Of a stretch of 26,126 nt of DNA, positions 14,857 through 21,541 are shown piece after piece. The stretch's first letter is position 1; every line of letters starts with the position of its first letter. The stretch covers positions 1 through 26,126 of the forward strand of contig JBMNUB010000042.1 in assembly GCA_050946055.1 (NCBI GenBank). Direction: 5' to 3'. The notes under the pieces are model-generated. The model worked only from the letters and a program-made list of their open reading frames with translations, was not told the origin of the DNA and did no database searches. This DNA is from Fimadaptatus sp050946055. Its GTDB lineage: Bacteria; Bacillota; Clostridia; Christensenellales; Aristaeellaceae. The translations under genes were made by a program, and so were the position numbers.

Positions 14857-16311
14857 ATGAACTATAAGATGATGGGGCGCATAGCGTCCTGGATACTGTC
14901 CATCGAGGCGGCTTTCATGCTGCCTGCGCTCATGATAAGCGCGTTTAGCGGCGAAGCTCAGGCGGCGTGGGCGCTGGGCATAAGCGCGGCGGTGACTATG
15001 GCCGTGGCGGGGGTGCTGGCTCTGTTATGCCGCAAGGCCAGAACCGGCCTGCTGGCGCGCGAGGGACTGGTATGCGTAGGCCTGAGCTGGATACTGATGA
15101 GCCTGTTTGGCTGCCTGCCGTTTTACCTGTCGCGCGAGATACCCTCGTTCATAGACGCGCTGTTTGAGATAGTGTCGGGCTTTACTACGACGGGCGCCTC
15201 CATATTGACCGACGTGGAGGCCCTGTCAAACGGCCTGCTGTACTGGCGCAGCTTCAGCCACTGGCTGGGCGGCATGGGCGTGCTGGTGTTCCTGCTGGCG
15301 GTGCTGCCGGGCAGCGGACGGGCGGGAGGGTACTCCATGCATCTGCTGCGCGCCGAAAGCCCCGGACCCAACGTGGGCAAGCTGGTGCCCAAGATGAAGC
15401 AGACCGCCATGATACTGTATGTGCTGTACATACTGCTGACGGTAGTAAACGTTATATTCCTGCTGGCGGGCGACATGCCTCTGTTTGATGCGGTGTGTAC
15501 GGCGTTTGGCACGGCGGGCACGGGCGGATTTGGCATAAAGAACAGCAGCATGGCCGATTACAGCCCCTATATACAGAATGTCTGCACGGTGTTCATGTTC
15601 CTGTTTGGCGTGAATTTCAACATATACTATATGATGGTCATGCGCCGCTTTATGTCGATTAAGCGCGACGATGAGCTTAAGCTGTACGTGGGCATGGCGC
15701 TGATAAGCACGGTGCTTATCGCCATAAACATACGCAGCATGTACTCCAACTGGAGCGACACCATACGCCACAGCGCATTTCAGGTGTCCTCGATAATGAC
15801 CACGACCGGCTTTGCCACCACGGACTTTGACCTCTGGCCCAGCTTTTCCAAGTCCATACTGCTGTGCCTGATGATAGTTGGCGCAAGCGCGGGCAGCACG
15901 GGCGGCGGCATAAAGTGCAGCCGTGTGCTGCTGCTTTTCAGGCTGCTGCGCCGCAGCATAAGTCAGGTGCTGCATCCTCAGAACGTGCAGGTGATACGCG
16001 CCGGTGGCCATAGCGTCGAAGAAAAGGTGCTGGAGCGCACGTATGCGTATCTGGCGGCCTATGTGATGATAATACTCATGAGCTTTGTGCTCATATCGCT
16101 GGATGGATTTTCGCTCATGGCCAACTTCTCGGCGGTGCTGGCCTGCTTCAACAACATAGGCCCCGGCCTGGAAGCGGTGGGGCCTGTGTGCAACTATTCG
16201 GGATTCAGCGTGCTGTCCAAGCTGGTATTGATATTTGACATGCTGGCGGGCAGGCTGGAGATATTCCCGATATTGCTGCTGCTTACGCGCCGCACATGGC
16301 GCAAGTGGTGA
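14857..16311 (+). CDS. trkH: Potassium uptake channel TrkH
   Basis: The protein has 484 aa, the normal TrkH length, with about ten membrane helices. The four pore-loop filter segments are visible: TTTGA (110-114), GTAGTGGFG (218-226), TTTGF (315-319) and NIGPG (433-437), each with the conserved Gly. The charged end WRKW is cytoplasmic. The ATG at 14857 has GAGGT 6 nt upstream; an in-frame TTG at 14836 inside trkA lacks a suitable site. It forms the membrane part of the Trk complex with the TrkA just upstream. Confidence 0.95.
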   Translation: MNYKMMGRIASWILSIEAAFMLPALMISAFSGEAQAAWALGISAAVTMAVAGVLALLCRKARTGLLAREGLVCVGLSWILMSLFGCLPFYLSREIPSFIDALFEIVSGFTTTGASILTDVEALSNGLLYWRSFSHWLGGMGVLVFLLAVLPGSGRAGGYSMHLLRAESPGPNVGKLVPKMKQTAMILYVLYILLTVVNVIFLLAGDMPLFDAVCTAFGTAGTGGFGIKNSSMADYSPYIQNVCTVFMFLFGVNFNIYYMMVMRRFMSIKRDDELKLYVGMALISTVLIAINIRSMYSNWSDTIRHSAFQVSSIMTTTGFATTDFDLWPSFSKSILLCLMIVGASAGSTGGGIKCSRVLLLFRLLRRSISQVLHPQNVQVIRAGGHSVEEKVLERTYAYLAAYVMIILMSFVLISLDGFSLMANFSAVLACFNNIGPGLEAVGPVCNYSGFSVLSKLVLIFDMLAGRLEIFPILLLLTRRTWRKW

Positions 16312-16332
16312 TGCACTGAATCCAGCATGATA

Positions 16333-16371
16333 TGGCGGCGTGCGGCGCATTGCGCTGTGCGCCGCCCTTTT
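16333..16371 (+). terminator. Terminator after trkH
   Basis: A perfect 8-bp stem GCGGCGCA (16342-16349) / TGCGCCGC (16358-16365), extendable outward, followed by ccttttgc. It lies about 30 bp after the trkH stop. Its ccttttgc tail also occurs in the units of the array that follows. Confidence 0.7.
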
Positions 16372-16960
16372 GCACATCGGGGCGCTTGCGCTCAGCAACG
16401 CTTTCGGCGAAAGCCGCGACCGTGATGAACACTCTTTTGCACATCGGGGCGCTTGCGTGTAGCAACGCTTTCGGCGAAAGCTGCGACCTTGGTAAACGCC
16501 CTTTTGTGCATGGGGGCGCTTGCGTGCAGCAACGCTTTAGGCGAAAGCCGCGACCCGCGACCTTGGCAAGCGCCATTTTGCGCATGGGGGCGCTTGCGTG
16601 TAGCAACGCTTTAGGCGAAAGCCGCGACTCGCGAACTTGGCAAGCGCCCTTTTGCGCATGGGGGCGCTTGCTTGCAGCAACGCTTTAGGCGAAAGCTGTG
16701 ACCCGCGACCTTGGCAAGCGCCATTTTGCACATCGGGGCGCTTGCGTGCAGCAACGCTTTAGGCGAAAGCCGCGACCCGCGAACTTGGCAAACGCTCTTT
16801 TGCACAGGGGGGCGCTTGCGCTCAGCAACGCTTTAGGCGAAAGCCGTGACTGTGACGAACACTCTTTTGCACAGGGGGGCGCTTGCGCTCAGCAACGCTT
16901 TCGGCGAAAGCCGCGCCCCGCGACCTTGGCAAACGCCCTTTTGCGCATGGGCTGCTTGCG
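16366..16960. repeat. 67/74-bp hairpin-bearing tandem repeat, 8 units
   Basis: ggcgcttgcg recurs at 16381, 16448, 16515, 16589, 16663, 16737, 16811 and 16878, with a decayed copy near 16951. The unit lengths are 67, 67, 74, 74, 74, 74, 67 and 73. The long form carries a 7-bp duplication (cgcgac c twice). Each unit has a small hairpin, GCTTTCGGCGAAAGC or its GCTTTAGGCGAAAGC variant. Most unit junctions form a second, larger one; for example GCAAGCGCCC (16640-16649) pairs perfectly with GGGCGCTTGC (16662-16671). Units 1-2 resemble units 7-8, suggesting a higher-order duplication. The array fills the trkH-ferredoxin gap (16312-17039), and no gene is seen in it. Confidence 0.92.
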
Positions 16961-16969
16961 TGCGCGAGT

Positions 16970-16988
16970 GTGATAATGTCACTGTTCA
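16970..16988. promoter_or_regulatory. Shared 19-bp operator, ferredoxin operon
   Basis: GTGATAATGTCACTGTTCA. The first 13 bp form an inverted repeat (GTGA-N5-TCAC, or GTGAYA-N-TGTCAC). It matches the site at 18454-18472 at 16 of 19 positions. Its core centre is about 51 bp before the transcription start inferred from the -10 at 17015. A Crp/Fnr activator is the likely binder (inference). Confidence 0.6.
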
Positions 16989-17014
16989 GGGGCGCTGCGC
17001 CGTGTATAATGGTA

Positions 17015-17020
17015 GCATTG
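17015..17020 (+). promoter_or_regulatory. -10 box of the ferredoxin operon
   Basis: A perfect TATAAT 20 bp before the ferredoxin start, with no recognisable -35 box at 16-18 bp spacing (GCGCTG there). This pattern fits an activator-dependent promoter. Confidence 0.5.
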
Positions 17021-17039
17021 AGCTTTGGGAGGTGCGGCT

Positions 17040-17249
17040 ATGGAGGGCAGGAAGAAGCGCCGTCTGGCGCGGGTGGATGTGAATGCGTGTGTGGCCTGCG
17101 GCTGCTGCGTGAAGGTGTGTCCGCGCGCGGCGATAAGCGTGTTCAGGGGCATATATGCAAAGGTGGACGAGAAGCTGTGCGTGGGCTGCGGCAAGTGCGC
17201 GAGGGAATGCCCCGCGTCGGTGATAGAGATGGGGGAGGCGGAGCGATGA
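17040..17249 (+). CDS. 2[4Fe-4S] ferredoxin-type protein
   Basis: The protein has 69 aa. It has two classic cluster motifs: C17-x2-C20-x2-C23-x3-C27-P and C47-x2-C50-x2-C53-x3-C57-P, with an extra Cys at 22. Such proteins carry low-potential electrons in the cytoplasm. The basic start (EGRKKRR) is unusual for a free ferredoxin and may help it dock to its membrane partner (inference). The ATG at 17040 has GGAGGT 6 nt upstream. Its stop overlaps the next gene's start (ATGA), so the two products are probably made in equal amounts and work together. Confidence 0.9.
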   Translation: MEGRKKRRLARVDVNACVACGCCVKVCPRAAISVFRGIYAKVDEKLCVGCGKCARECPASVIEMGEAER

Positions 17250-17839
17250 AGAAGCAGAATAAATGGTATGACTATCTGTGGATAGCCTCGCTGACATATC
17301 TGGTGCTGGGCTTTTTCAACATACTCTTTGCGTGGCTGGGGCTGCTCTGCTTCTTCATACCGCTGATAATGGCGGCGTTTGGCAAGGAAAAGGGCTATTG
17401 CAACCGCTATTGCGGGCGCGGCCAGCTGCTTGGCTTGCTGGGCGGGCGGCTGGGCCTGTCGCGCAAGCACGATATGCCGCGCTGGATGAAGTCCAAGGGC
17501 TTCAGGTACGGCTTTCTGATATTCTTCTTTGCGATGTTCTTCCAGATGCTGTGGAGCACGTATCTGGTGTTTGCGGGCGCGGGCGAGCTTAAGCAGGTGG
17601 TGACGCTGCTGTGGACGTTCAAACTGCCGTGGCACTGGGCGTATCACGGCACGCTGGTGAGCGATGGAGTGGCGCAGTTTGCGTTCGGGTTTTACAGCGT
17701 CATGCTAACATCGACAGTGCTGGGCATAGTGACCATGGTGCTGTTCAAGCCGCGCTCCTGGTGCGTGTACTGCCCGATGGGTACCATGACGCAGATGATA
17801 TGCAAGGCGCGTGCGCACGGCAAGGCCGATGCGCAGTGA
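17246..17839 (+). CDS. NapH-like membrane iron-sulfur protein
   Basis: The protein has 197 aa with about four membrane helices (about 11-45, 88-110, 115-135, 145-168). It carries the paired Cys motifs of the NapH/Fer4_5 family: YCNRYCGRG (C52, C56) and WCVYCPMG (C173, C176), plus C186. Family members pass electrons across or along the membrane, but the partner varies. It lacks the C-terminal ferredoxin domain of full NapH; the ferredoxin is supplied by the overlapping upstream gene, like a split version of NapH (inference). The ATG overlaps the ferredoxin stop by 4 bp. A strong terminator follows. No nitrate reductase genes are in view. Confidence 0.8.
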   Translation: MKKQNKWYDYLWIASLTYLVLGFFNILFAWLGLLCFFIPLIMAAFGKEKGYCNRYCGRGQLLGLLGGRLGLSRKHDMPRWMKSKGFRYGFLIFFFAMFFQMLWSTYLVFAGAGELKQVVTLLWTFKLPWHWAYHGTLVSDGVAQFAFGFYSVMLTSTVLGIVTMVLFKPRSWCVYCPMGTMTQMICKARAHGKADAQ

Positions 17840-17862
17840 GGCGGGAACGATATGGCATACAG

Positions 17863-17896
17863 GCAGCGTGGAGACGGGAGTTCCACGCTGCTTTTG
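17863..17896 (+). terminator. Terminator after the ferredoxin operon
   Basis: A perfect 10-bp stem GCAGCGTGGA (17863-17872) / TCCACGCTGC (17882-17891), a 9-nt loop, then TTTTGCTT. It lies 23 bp after the stop codon. Confidence 0.9.
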
Positions 17897-17907
17897 CTTA
17901 TATGCGC

Positions 17908-18272
17908 TGTGACATCGCGGGAGCGAAGCTTGCCTGTGCGCAGCCGTGAAGCGTGACATCGCGGGAGCGTAACTTGCCTGTGCGCAGCCGTGAAACATGA
18001 CATCGCGGGAGCGTAACTTGCCTGTGCGCAGCCGTGAAGCGTGACATCGCGGGAGCGTAACTTGCCTGTGCGCAGCCGTGAAGCGTGACATCGCGGGAGC
18101 GTAACTTGCCTGTGCGCAGCCGTGAAACATGACATCGCGGGAGCGAAGCTTGTCTGTGCGCAGCCGTGAAGCGTGACATCGCGGGAGCGTAACTTGCTTT
18201 GCATAGCCGTGAAACATGACATCGCGGGAGCGTAACTTGCTTTGTGTAGCCGTGAAGCGCGAGCATCGCGCA
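17908..18272. repeat. 44-bp tandem repeat array, 8 units plus edge
   Basis: gacatcgcgg recurs at 17911, 17955, 17999, 18043, 18087, 18131, 18175 and 18218 (44 bp, the last step 43), with a decayed copy near 18261. Units differ at two diagnostic sites: gcgaagct versus gcgtaact, and gaagcgt versus gaaacat. The unit has no stop codon on the minus strand and 44 is not a multiple of 3, so all three minus-strand frames stay open for over 200 codons. These are artefacts, not genes. No other feature is seen between 17897 and about 18300. Confidence 0.92.
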
Positions 18273-18365
18273 AGCCGCGCTCTGCCTTCCACAATGCGCA
18301 TGGGCGAGGTTTGCGCGTTGACAAAGGCAGGCCTTTCCGCACATCTTAGCATGTGTCGCGCGCCC

Positions 18366-18394
18366 TTGACATGCACAAAGGCCGTTCATATATC
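18366..18394 (+). promoter_or_regulatory. Upstream promoter of the rhodanese operon
   Basis: TTGACA (18366-18371, consensus), a 17-bp spacer and TATATC (18389-18394). It would give a leader of about 150 nt and could supply basal expression next to the regulated proximal promoter at 18489. Confidence 0.5.
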
Positions 18395-18453
18395 TTCCGA
18401 TGAAAACTGGGCGCAAAAGAGTTTGGAATCGCCGCAAAAAAACCTCCGCTTTG

Positions 18454-18472
18454 GTGATATTGTCACTGAACA
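18454..18472. promoter_or_regulatory. Shared 19-bp operator, rhodanese operon
   Basis: GTGATATTGTCACTGAACA, with an inverted-repeat core at 18454-18466, matching the site at 16970-16988 at 16 of 19 positions. Its core centre is about 41 bp before the transcription start inferred from the -10 at 18489, the classic class II activator position for Crp-family proteins. It overlaps the place of a missing -35 box. Confidence 0.65.
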
Positions 18473-18488
18473 TGGCGCGCAGATGGGG

Positions 18489-18494
18489 TATAAT
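18489..18494 (+). promoter_or_regulatory. -10 box of the rhodanese operon
   Basis: A perfect TATAAT 53 bp before the rhodanese start. The -35 region (TGAACA at 16-bp spacing) is poor and merges with the operator, as in activator-dependent promoters. Confidence 0.6.
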
Positions 18495-18547
18495 ATAGTC
18501 ACGATGAGAGATGAAAGCGCCATGCGCGCATAGGAGCTGATAGATAT

Positions 18548-18880
18548 ATGAGTTGGTTTGCATTCACAAAGCGAGGCAATATAAACGAGATGGTGGCACA
18601 GGCCAAGGGCATAAAGGCAAGCATGCTGGTGGACGTGAGGACGGTCGAGGAGTATGAGCAGGGTCACATACCGGGCAGCGTGAACGTGCCGCTGGATTCG
18701 CTGGAGGACATATCCGGCCGGGCAAAGCAGGACAGCCCGCTGTATGTATACTGCCACAGCGGCGCGCGCAGTGCAAGGGCAACGGCGCAGCTTAGGCGCA
18801 TGGGCTACATAAACGTAAACGACATGGGTGGCATAATGAGCTGGAACGGCGCGATAGCGCGGGGAGGTAACGTACAATGA
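18548..18880 (+). CDS. Single-domain rhodanese (sulfurtransferase)
   Basis: The protein has 110 aa, one rhodanese domain. It has the active-site loop CHSGARS with catalytic C69 (VYCHSGARS) and the family signatures LVDVRTVEEYEQGHIPGSVNVPL (split by position: 27-49) and the C-terminal MGGIMSWNGA. The loop type suits transfer of sulfane sulfur. The ATG at 18548 has GGAG 11 nt upstream, a little far. Its stop overlaps the start of the next gene (ATGA), a second rhodanese-bearing protein, which points to persulfide or CoA-persulfide handling. Confidence 0.92.
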   Translation: MSWFAFTKRGNINEMVAQAKGIKASMLVDVRTVEEYEQGHIPGSVNVPLDSLEDISGRAKQDSPLYVYCHSGARSARATAQLRRMGYINVNDMGGIMSWNGAIARGGNVQ

Positions 18881-20586
18881 AGGTAGTAGTTGTAGGCGGA
18901 GTAGCGGGCGGAGCATCGGCGGCGGCGCGTCTGCGCAGGCTGAACGAGCAGGCCGAGATAGTGGTATTCGAGAAAAGCGGGTTCGTGTCCTATGCCAACT
19001 GCGGCCTGCCCTATTATGTGGGCGGCGTCATAGAAAACGACAAGGCGCTGACGCTTCAGACGCCGGCCAGCTTCAAGAAGCGCTTCAACATCGACGTGCG
19101 CGTGCGCCACGAGGTGCTGAGCATAGATAAGGACGCGCATATCGTCACCGTAAAGCGCTTAGATGACGGCGAGGTGTTTGCCGAGAAGTACGATAAGCTG
19201 GTGCTGTCACCCGGCGCGCGTCCGATAGTGCCGCCGCTGCCCGGCATAGATGGAAAGAACATATTCACACTGCGCACGGTCGAGGACACGCTGACCATAC
19301 GCCGCCATGTGGAGCAGGCACAGCCCAAGTCCGCCACGGTTGTGGGCGGCGGCTTCATCGGCCTTGAGATGGCCGAGAACCTCGCCGGGATGGGTGTGCG
19401 CGTGATCATAGTGGAGAAGGCACCGCAGGTGCTTGCGCCGATGGACGAGGACATGGCATCGTTTGTGCATGCCAAGTTCAAGCAGAAGGGCGTGCAACTC
19501 ATGCTGAACGCAGGCGTGACCGGCTTTGAGCAGAAGGAAGGCTGCGTGCTGACGCAGCTGGACAGCGAGCATCCTGTGTGCGGCGACATGGTTGTGCTAG
19601 CCATAGGCGTTGCGCCCGACTCCAAGCTGGCGCGCGAGGCCGGGCTGGAGCTGGGCATACGGGGCAGCATAGCGGTGGATGAACACATGCGCACCTCCGA
19701 CCCCGACATATACGCCGTGGGCGATGCCGTGCAGGTCAAAAACGGCGTGAGCGGCCGCGAGGCGCTGATAGCGCTGGCTGGCCCCGCCAACAAGCAGGGC
19801 AGGATAGCCGCCGACAACATCTGCGGCATAGCCAGCAAGTACCGCGCTTCGTTTGGCTCGTCGGTGGTCAAGCTGTTCGACATGACCGCCGCCGCGACCG
19901 GCATGAATGAGCGCGCGGTCAAGGCGGAGGGACTCAGCTACGGCAAGGTAGTGCTGTCGCCCGCCAGCCATGCCTCCTACTATCCGGGCGGCAAGGTCAT
20001 GACCATGAAGGTCATATACGAAAAGGGCAGTCTGAGGCTGCTGGGCGCGCAGATAGTGGGCTTTGACGGCGTGGATAAGCGCATAGACGTGCTGGCGACC
20101 GCGATGCAGGCCGGCATGAGCGCGATAGACCTGAAGGATCTGGATCTTGCCTATGCGCCGCCGTTCTCCTCGGCCAAGGACCCGGTCAATATGGCGGGCT
20201 TCATGATAGAGAACGTGGAGCTGGGACTGGTTAAGCAGGTGCATATGGAGGACCTTGAGCGCGTGCCGCGCGACGGCAGCGTGACGCTGCTGGACGTGCG
20301 CACCGACGCTGAATACGGCGCGGGCTATGCCGAGGGCTTCATGCACATACCGGTGGACGACCTGCGCGGCAGGCTGGACGAGCTGGACAAGGCCAAGCCC
20401 ATATACGTAATGTGCCAGAGTGCGTTGCGCAGCTACATAGCCTGCCGCATACTCAGCCAGAATGGATTCGATTGTTACAACTTCTCGGGCGGATACAGAT
20501 TCTATCAGAGCATAGTGGAAAATCGCGTGCGCGAGGATATAAACACGTCCTGCGGCATAGCATTCCCTTACAGCAATAAACTTTGA
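18877..20586 (+). CDS. CoA-disulfide reductase / NADH oxidase fused to rhodanese
   Basis: The protein has 569 aa, the size of the known CoADR-rhodanese fusions. The FAD-binding start is VVVGGVAGGASAAARLRR (3-20). The catalytic Cys is C42 in SYANCGLPYY, the one-Cys active site of CoA-disulfide reductases and NADH oxidases. The NAD-binding motif is VVGGGFIGLEMAENL (155-169), the second FAD motif is YAVGDA (279-284), and the dimerisation domain runs to about 450. The C-terminal rhodanese (about 460-555) has C513 in VMCQSALRS. Fusions of this kind reduce CoA-persulfides/polysulfides or CoA disulfide with NAD(P)H. It lies between a free rhodanese and thioredoxin, which could supply and remove sulfur or restore thiols (inference). 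Start ATG overlaps the upstream stop. Confidence 0.93.
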   Translation: MKVVVVGGVAGGASAAARLRRLNEQAEIVVFEKSGFVSYANCGLPYYVGGVIENDKALTLQTPASFKKRFNIDVRVRHEVLSIDKDAHIVTVKRLDDGEVFAEKYDKLVLSPGARPIVPPLPGIDGKNIFTLRTVEDTLTIRRHVEQAQPKSATVVGGGFIGLEMAENLAGMGVRVIIVEKAPQVLAPMDEDMASFVHAKFKQKGVQLMLNAGVTGFEQKEGCVLTQLDSEHPVCGDMVVLAIGVAPDSKLAREAGLELGIRGSIAVDEHMRTSDPDIYAVGDAVQVKNGVSGREALIALAGPANKQGRIAADNICGIASKYRASFGSSVVKLFDMTAAATGMNERAVKAEGLSYGKVVLSPASHASYYPGGKVMTMKVIYEKGSLRLLGAQIVGFDGVDKRIDVLATAMQAGMSAIDLKDLDLAYAPPFSSAKDPVNMAGFMIENVELGLVKQVHMEDLERVPRDGSVTLLDVRTDAEYGAGYAEGFMHIPVDDLRGRLDELDKAKPIYVMCQSALRSYIACRILSQNGFDCYNFSGGYRFYQSIVENRVREDINTSCGIAFPYSNKL

Positions 20587-20606
20587 TATGGCAGGAGGAA
20601 ACGAAA

Positions 20607-20915
20607 ATGAGCGTAGTAACCATAACCAAGGATAACTTCCGTGAAGAGGTGCTGATGAGCGACAAGCCGGTGCTGGTGGACTTCTGGGCGGCTTGGTGCG
20701 GTCCGTGCCGCATGCTCTCTCCCATGGTGGATGCCATAGCCGGCGAGCGCCCCGACATAAAGGTGGGCAAGGTAAACGTGGACGAACAGGGCGAGCTGGC
20801 AGCGCAGTTCCAGATAATGAGCATACCCACGCTCATGGTGTTTAACGGTGGCCGCGTGGTCAATCAGTCGCTGGGCGTGCAGCCCAAGGCGCGCATACTG
20901 GCGATGCTGCCCTGA
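20607..20915 (+). CDS. trxA: Thioredoxin
   Basis: The protein has 102 aa, a standard thioredoxin. The redox motif is WCGPC (C31, C34) and the cis-proline is P74 in MSIPTLMVF. It reduces protein disulfides in the cytoplasm. The ATG at 20607 has AGGAGG 8 nt upstream; a TTG extension to 20583 has no such site. It is the last gene of the rhodanese-CoADR operon, 20 bp after the reductase, and is followed by a terminator. No thioredoxin reductase gene is in the window. Confidence 0.95.
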   Translation: MSVVTITKDNFREEVLMSDKPVLVDFWAAWCGPCRMLSPMVDAIAGERPDIKVGKVNVDEQGELAAQFQIMSIPTLMVFNGGRVVNQSLGVQPKARILAMLP

Positions 20916-20961
20916 TGGGCGCAGGCTGATGCATGGGACTTCCTTCAATTTGCACATGATG

Positions 20962-21008
20962 AAGCGTTCCACTCCCGGACATGACGTCGGGAGCGGAACG
21001 CTTTGTAC
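20962..21008 (+). terminator. Terminator after thioredoxin
   Basis: A long stem: AAGCGTTCC (20962-20970) with GGAACGCTT (20995-21003), then an A/C mismatch, then CTCCCG (20972-20977) with CGGGAG (20988-20993), followed by a short tttg. It lies about 45 bp after the stop codon. Confidence 0.8.
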
Positions 21009-21044
21009 GCATTGGAATGCAAAGGCTCAAGCAAATGCACGTGC

Positions 21045-21420
21045 ATGCCAAAGTGGCGCACGCCAAGGTCAATGCAGCGGCACATGTCAAGGCCAATACA
21101 GCGACGCAGGGCAGTTCATGCCAAGGCAAAGACGGCGGCGCGTGGCAGCGCATGCCAAGGCAAAGACGGCGGCGCGTGGCAGCGCATGGCAAGGCAAAGA
21201 TGGCGACGTATGGCAGTGCATGGCAAGGCAAAGATGGCGACGTATGGCAGTGCATGCCAAGGCAAAGGCAGCGACGCAGGGCAGTGCATGGCAAGGCAAA
21301 GACGGCGGCGCAGGGCAGTGCATGCCAAGCCCAATGCAGCGGCGCATGCCAAGGCAAAGATAGCGATGCAGGGCAGTGCATGCCAAGGCAAAGGCCAAGG
21401 CAGCGACGCAGGGCATTTAT
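21045..21420. repeat. 34-bp tandem repeat array, about 10 units
   Basis: caaggcaaag recurs at 21122, 21156, 21190, 21224, 21258 and 21292, a variant at 21326, then at 21350 and 21384. The spacing is 34 bp except for one 24-bp step where a unit lost 10 bp. More diverged units extend back to about 21045. Units with the tgcc variant can pair GGCA-gtgca-TGCC. It fills the gap between the thioredoxin terminator and the Crp-gene terminator; no gene is seen in 20916-21541. Confidence 0.9.
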
Positions 21421-21471
21421 GTCAATGCCAAGGCAGAAGCACATGCGCGTGGCGGGCGCTGCACCCAAACA

Positions 21472-21505
21472 AAAACGCCATTCCCGATGCGGATTCGGGA
21501 GTGGC
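21472..21505 (-). terminator. Terminator after the Crp/Fnr gene
   Basis: An 11-bp stem (21477-21487 with 21495-21505, one G-T pair). On the minus strand it is followed by TTTTTG from 21476 downward. It lies about 36 bp after the regulator's stop codon. Confidence 0.85.
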
Positions 21506-21541
21506 ATCAAATGCATCCGGCAAAACCGGCGCGCCGCACAC

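Noticed and set aside
16332..16973. Plus-strand frames of 91-118 codons after trkH
   Set aside because: They are readings of the 67/74-bp repeat, starting in hairpins and lacking ribosome sites.
17692..18563. Three minus-strand frames of more than 200 codons
   Set aside because: All three frames are open because the 44-bp unit lacks stops on that strand. They overlap real genes and promoters at their ends.
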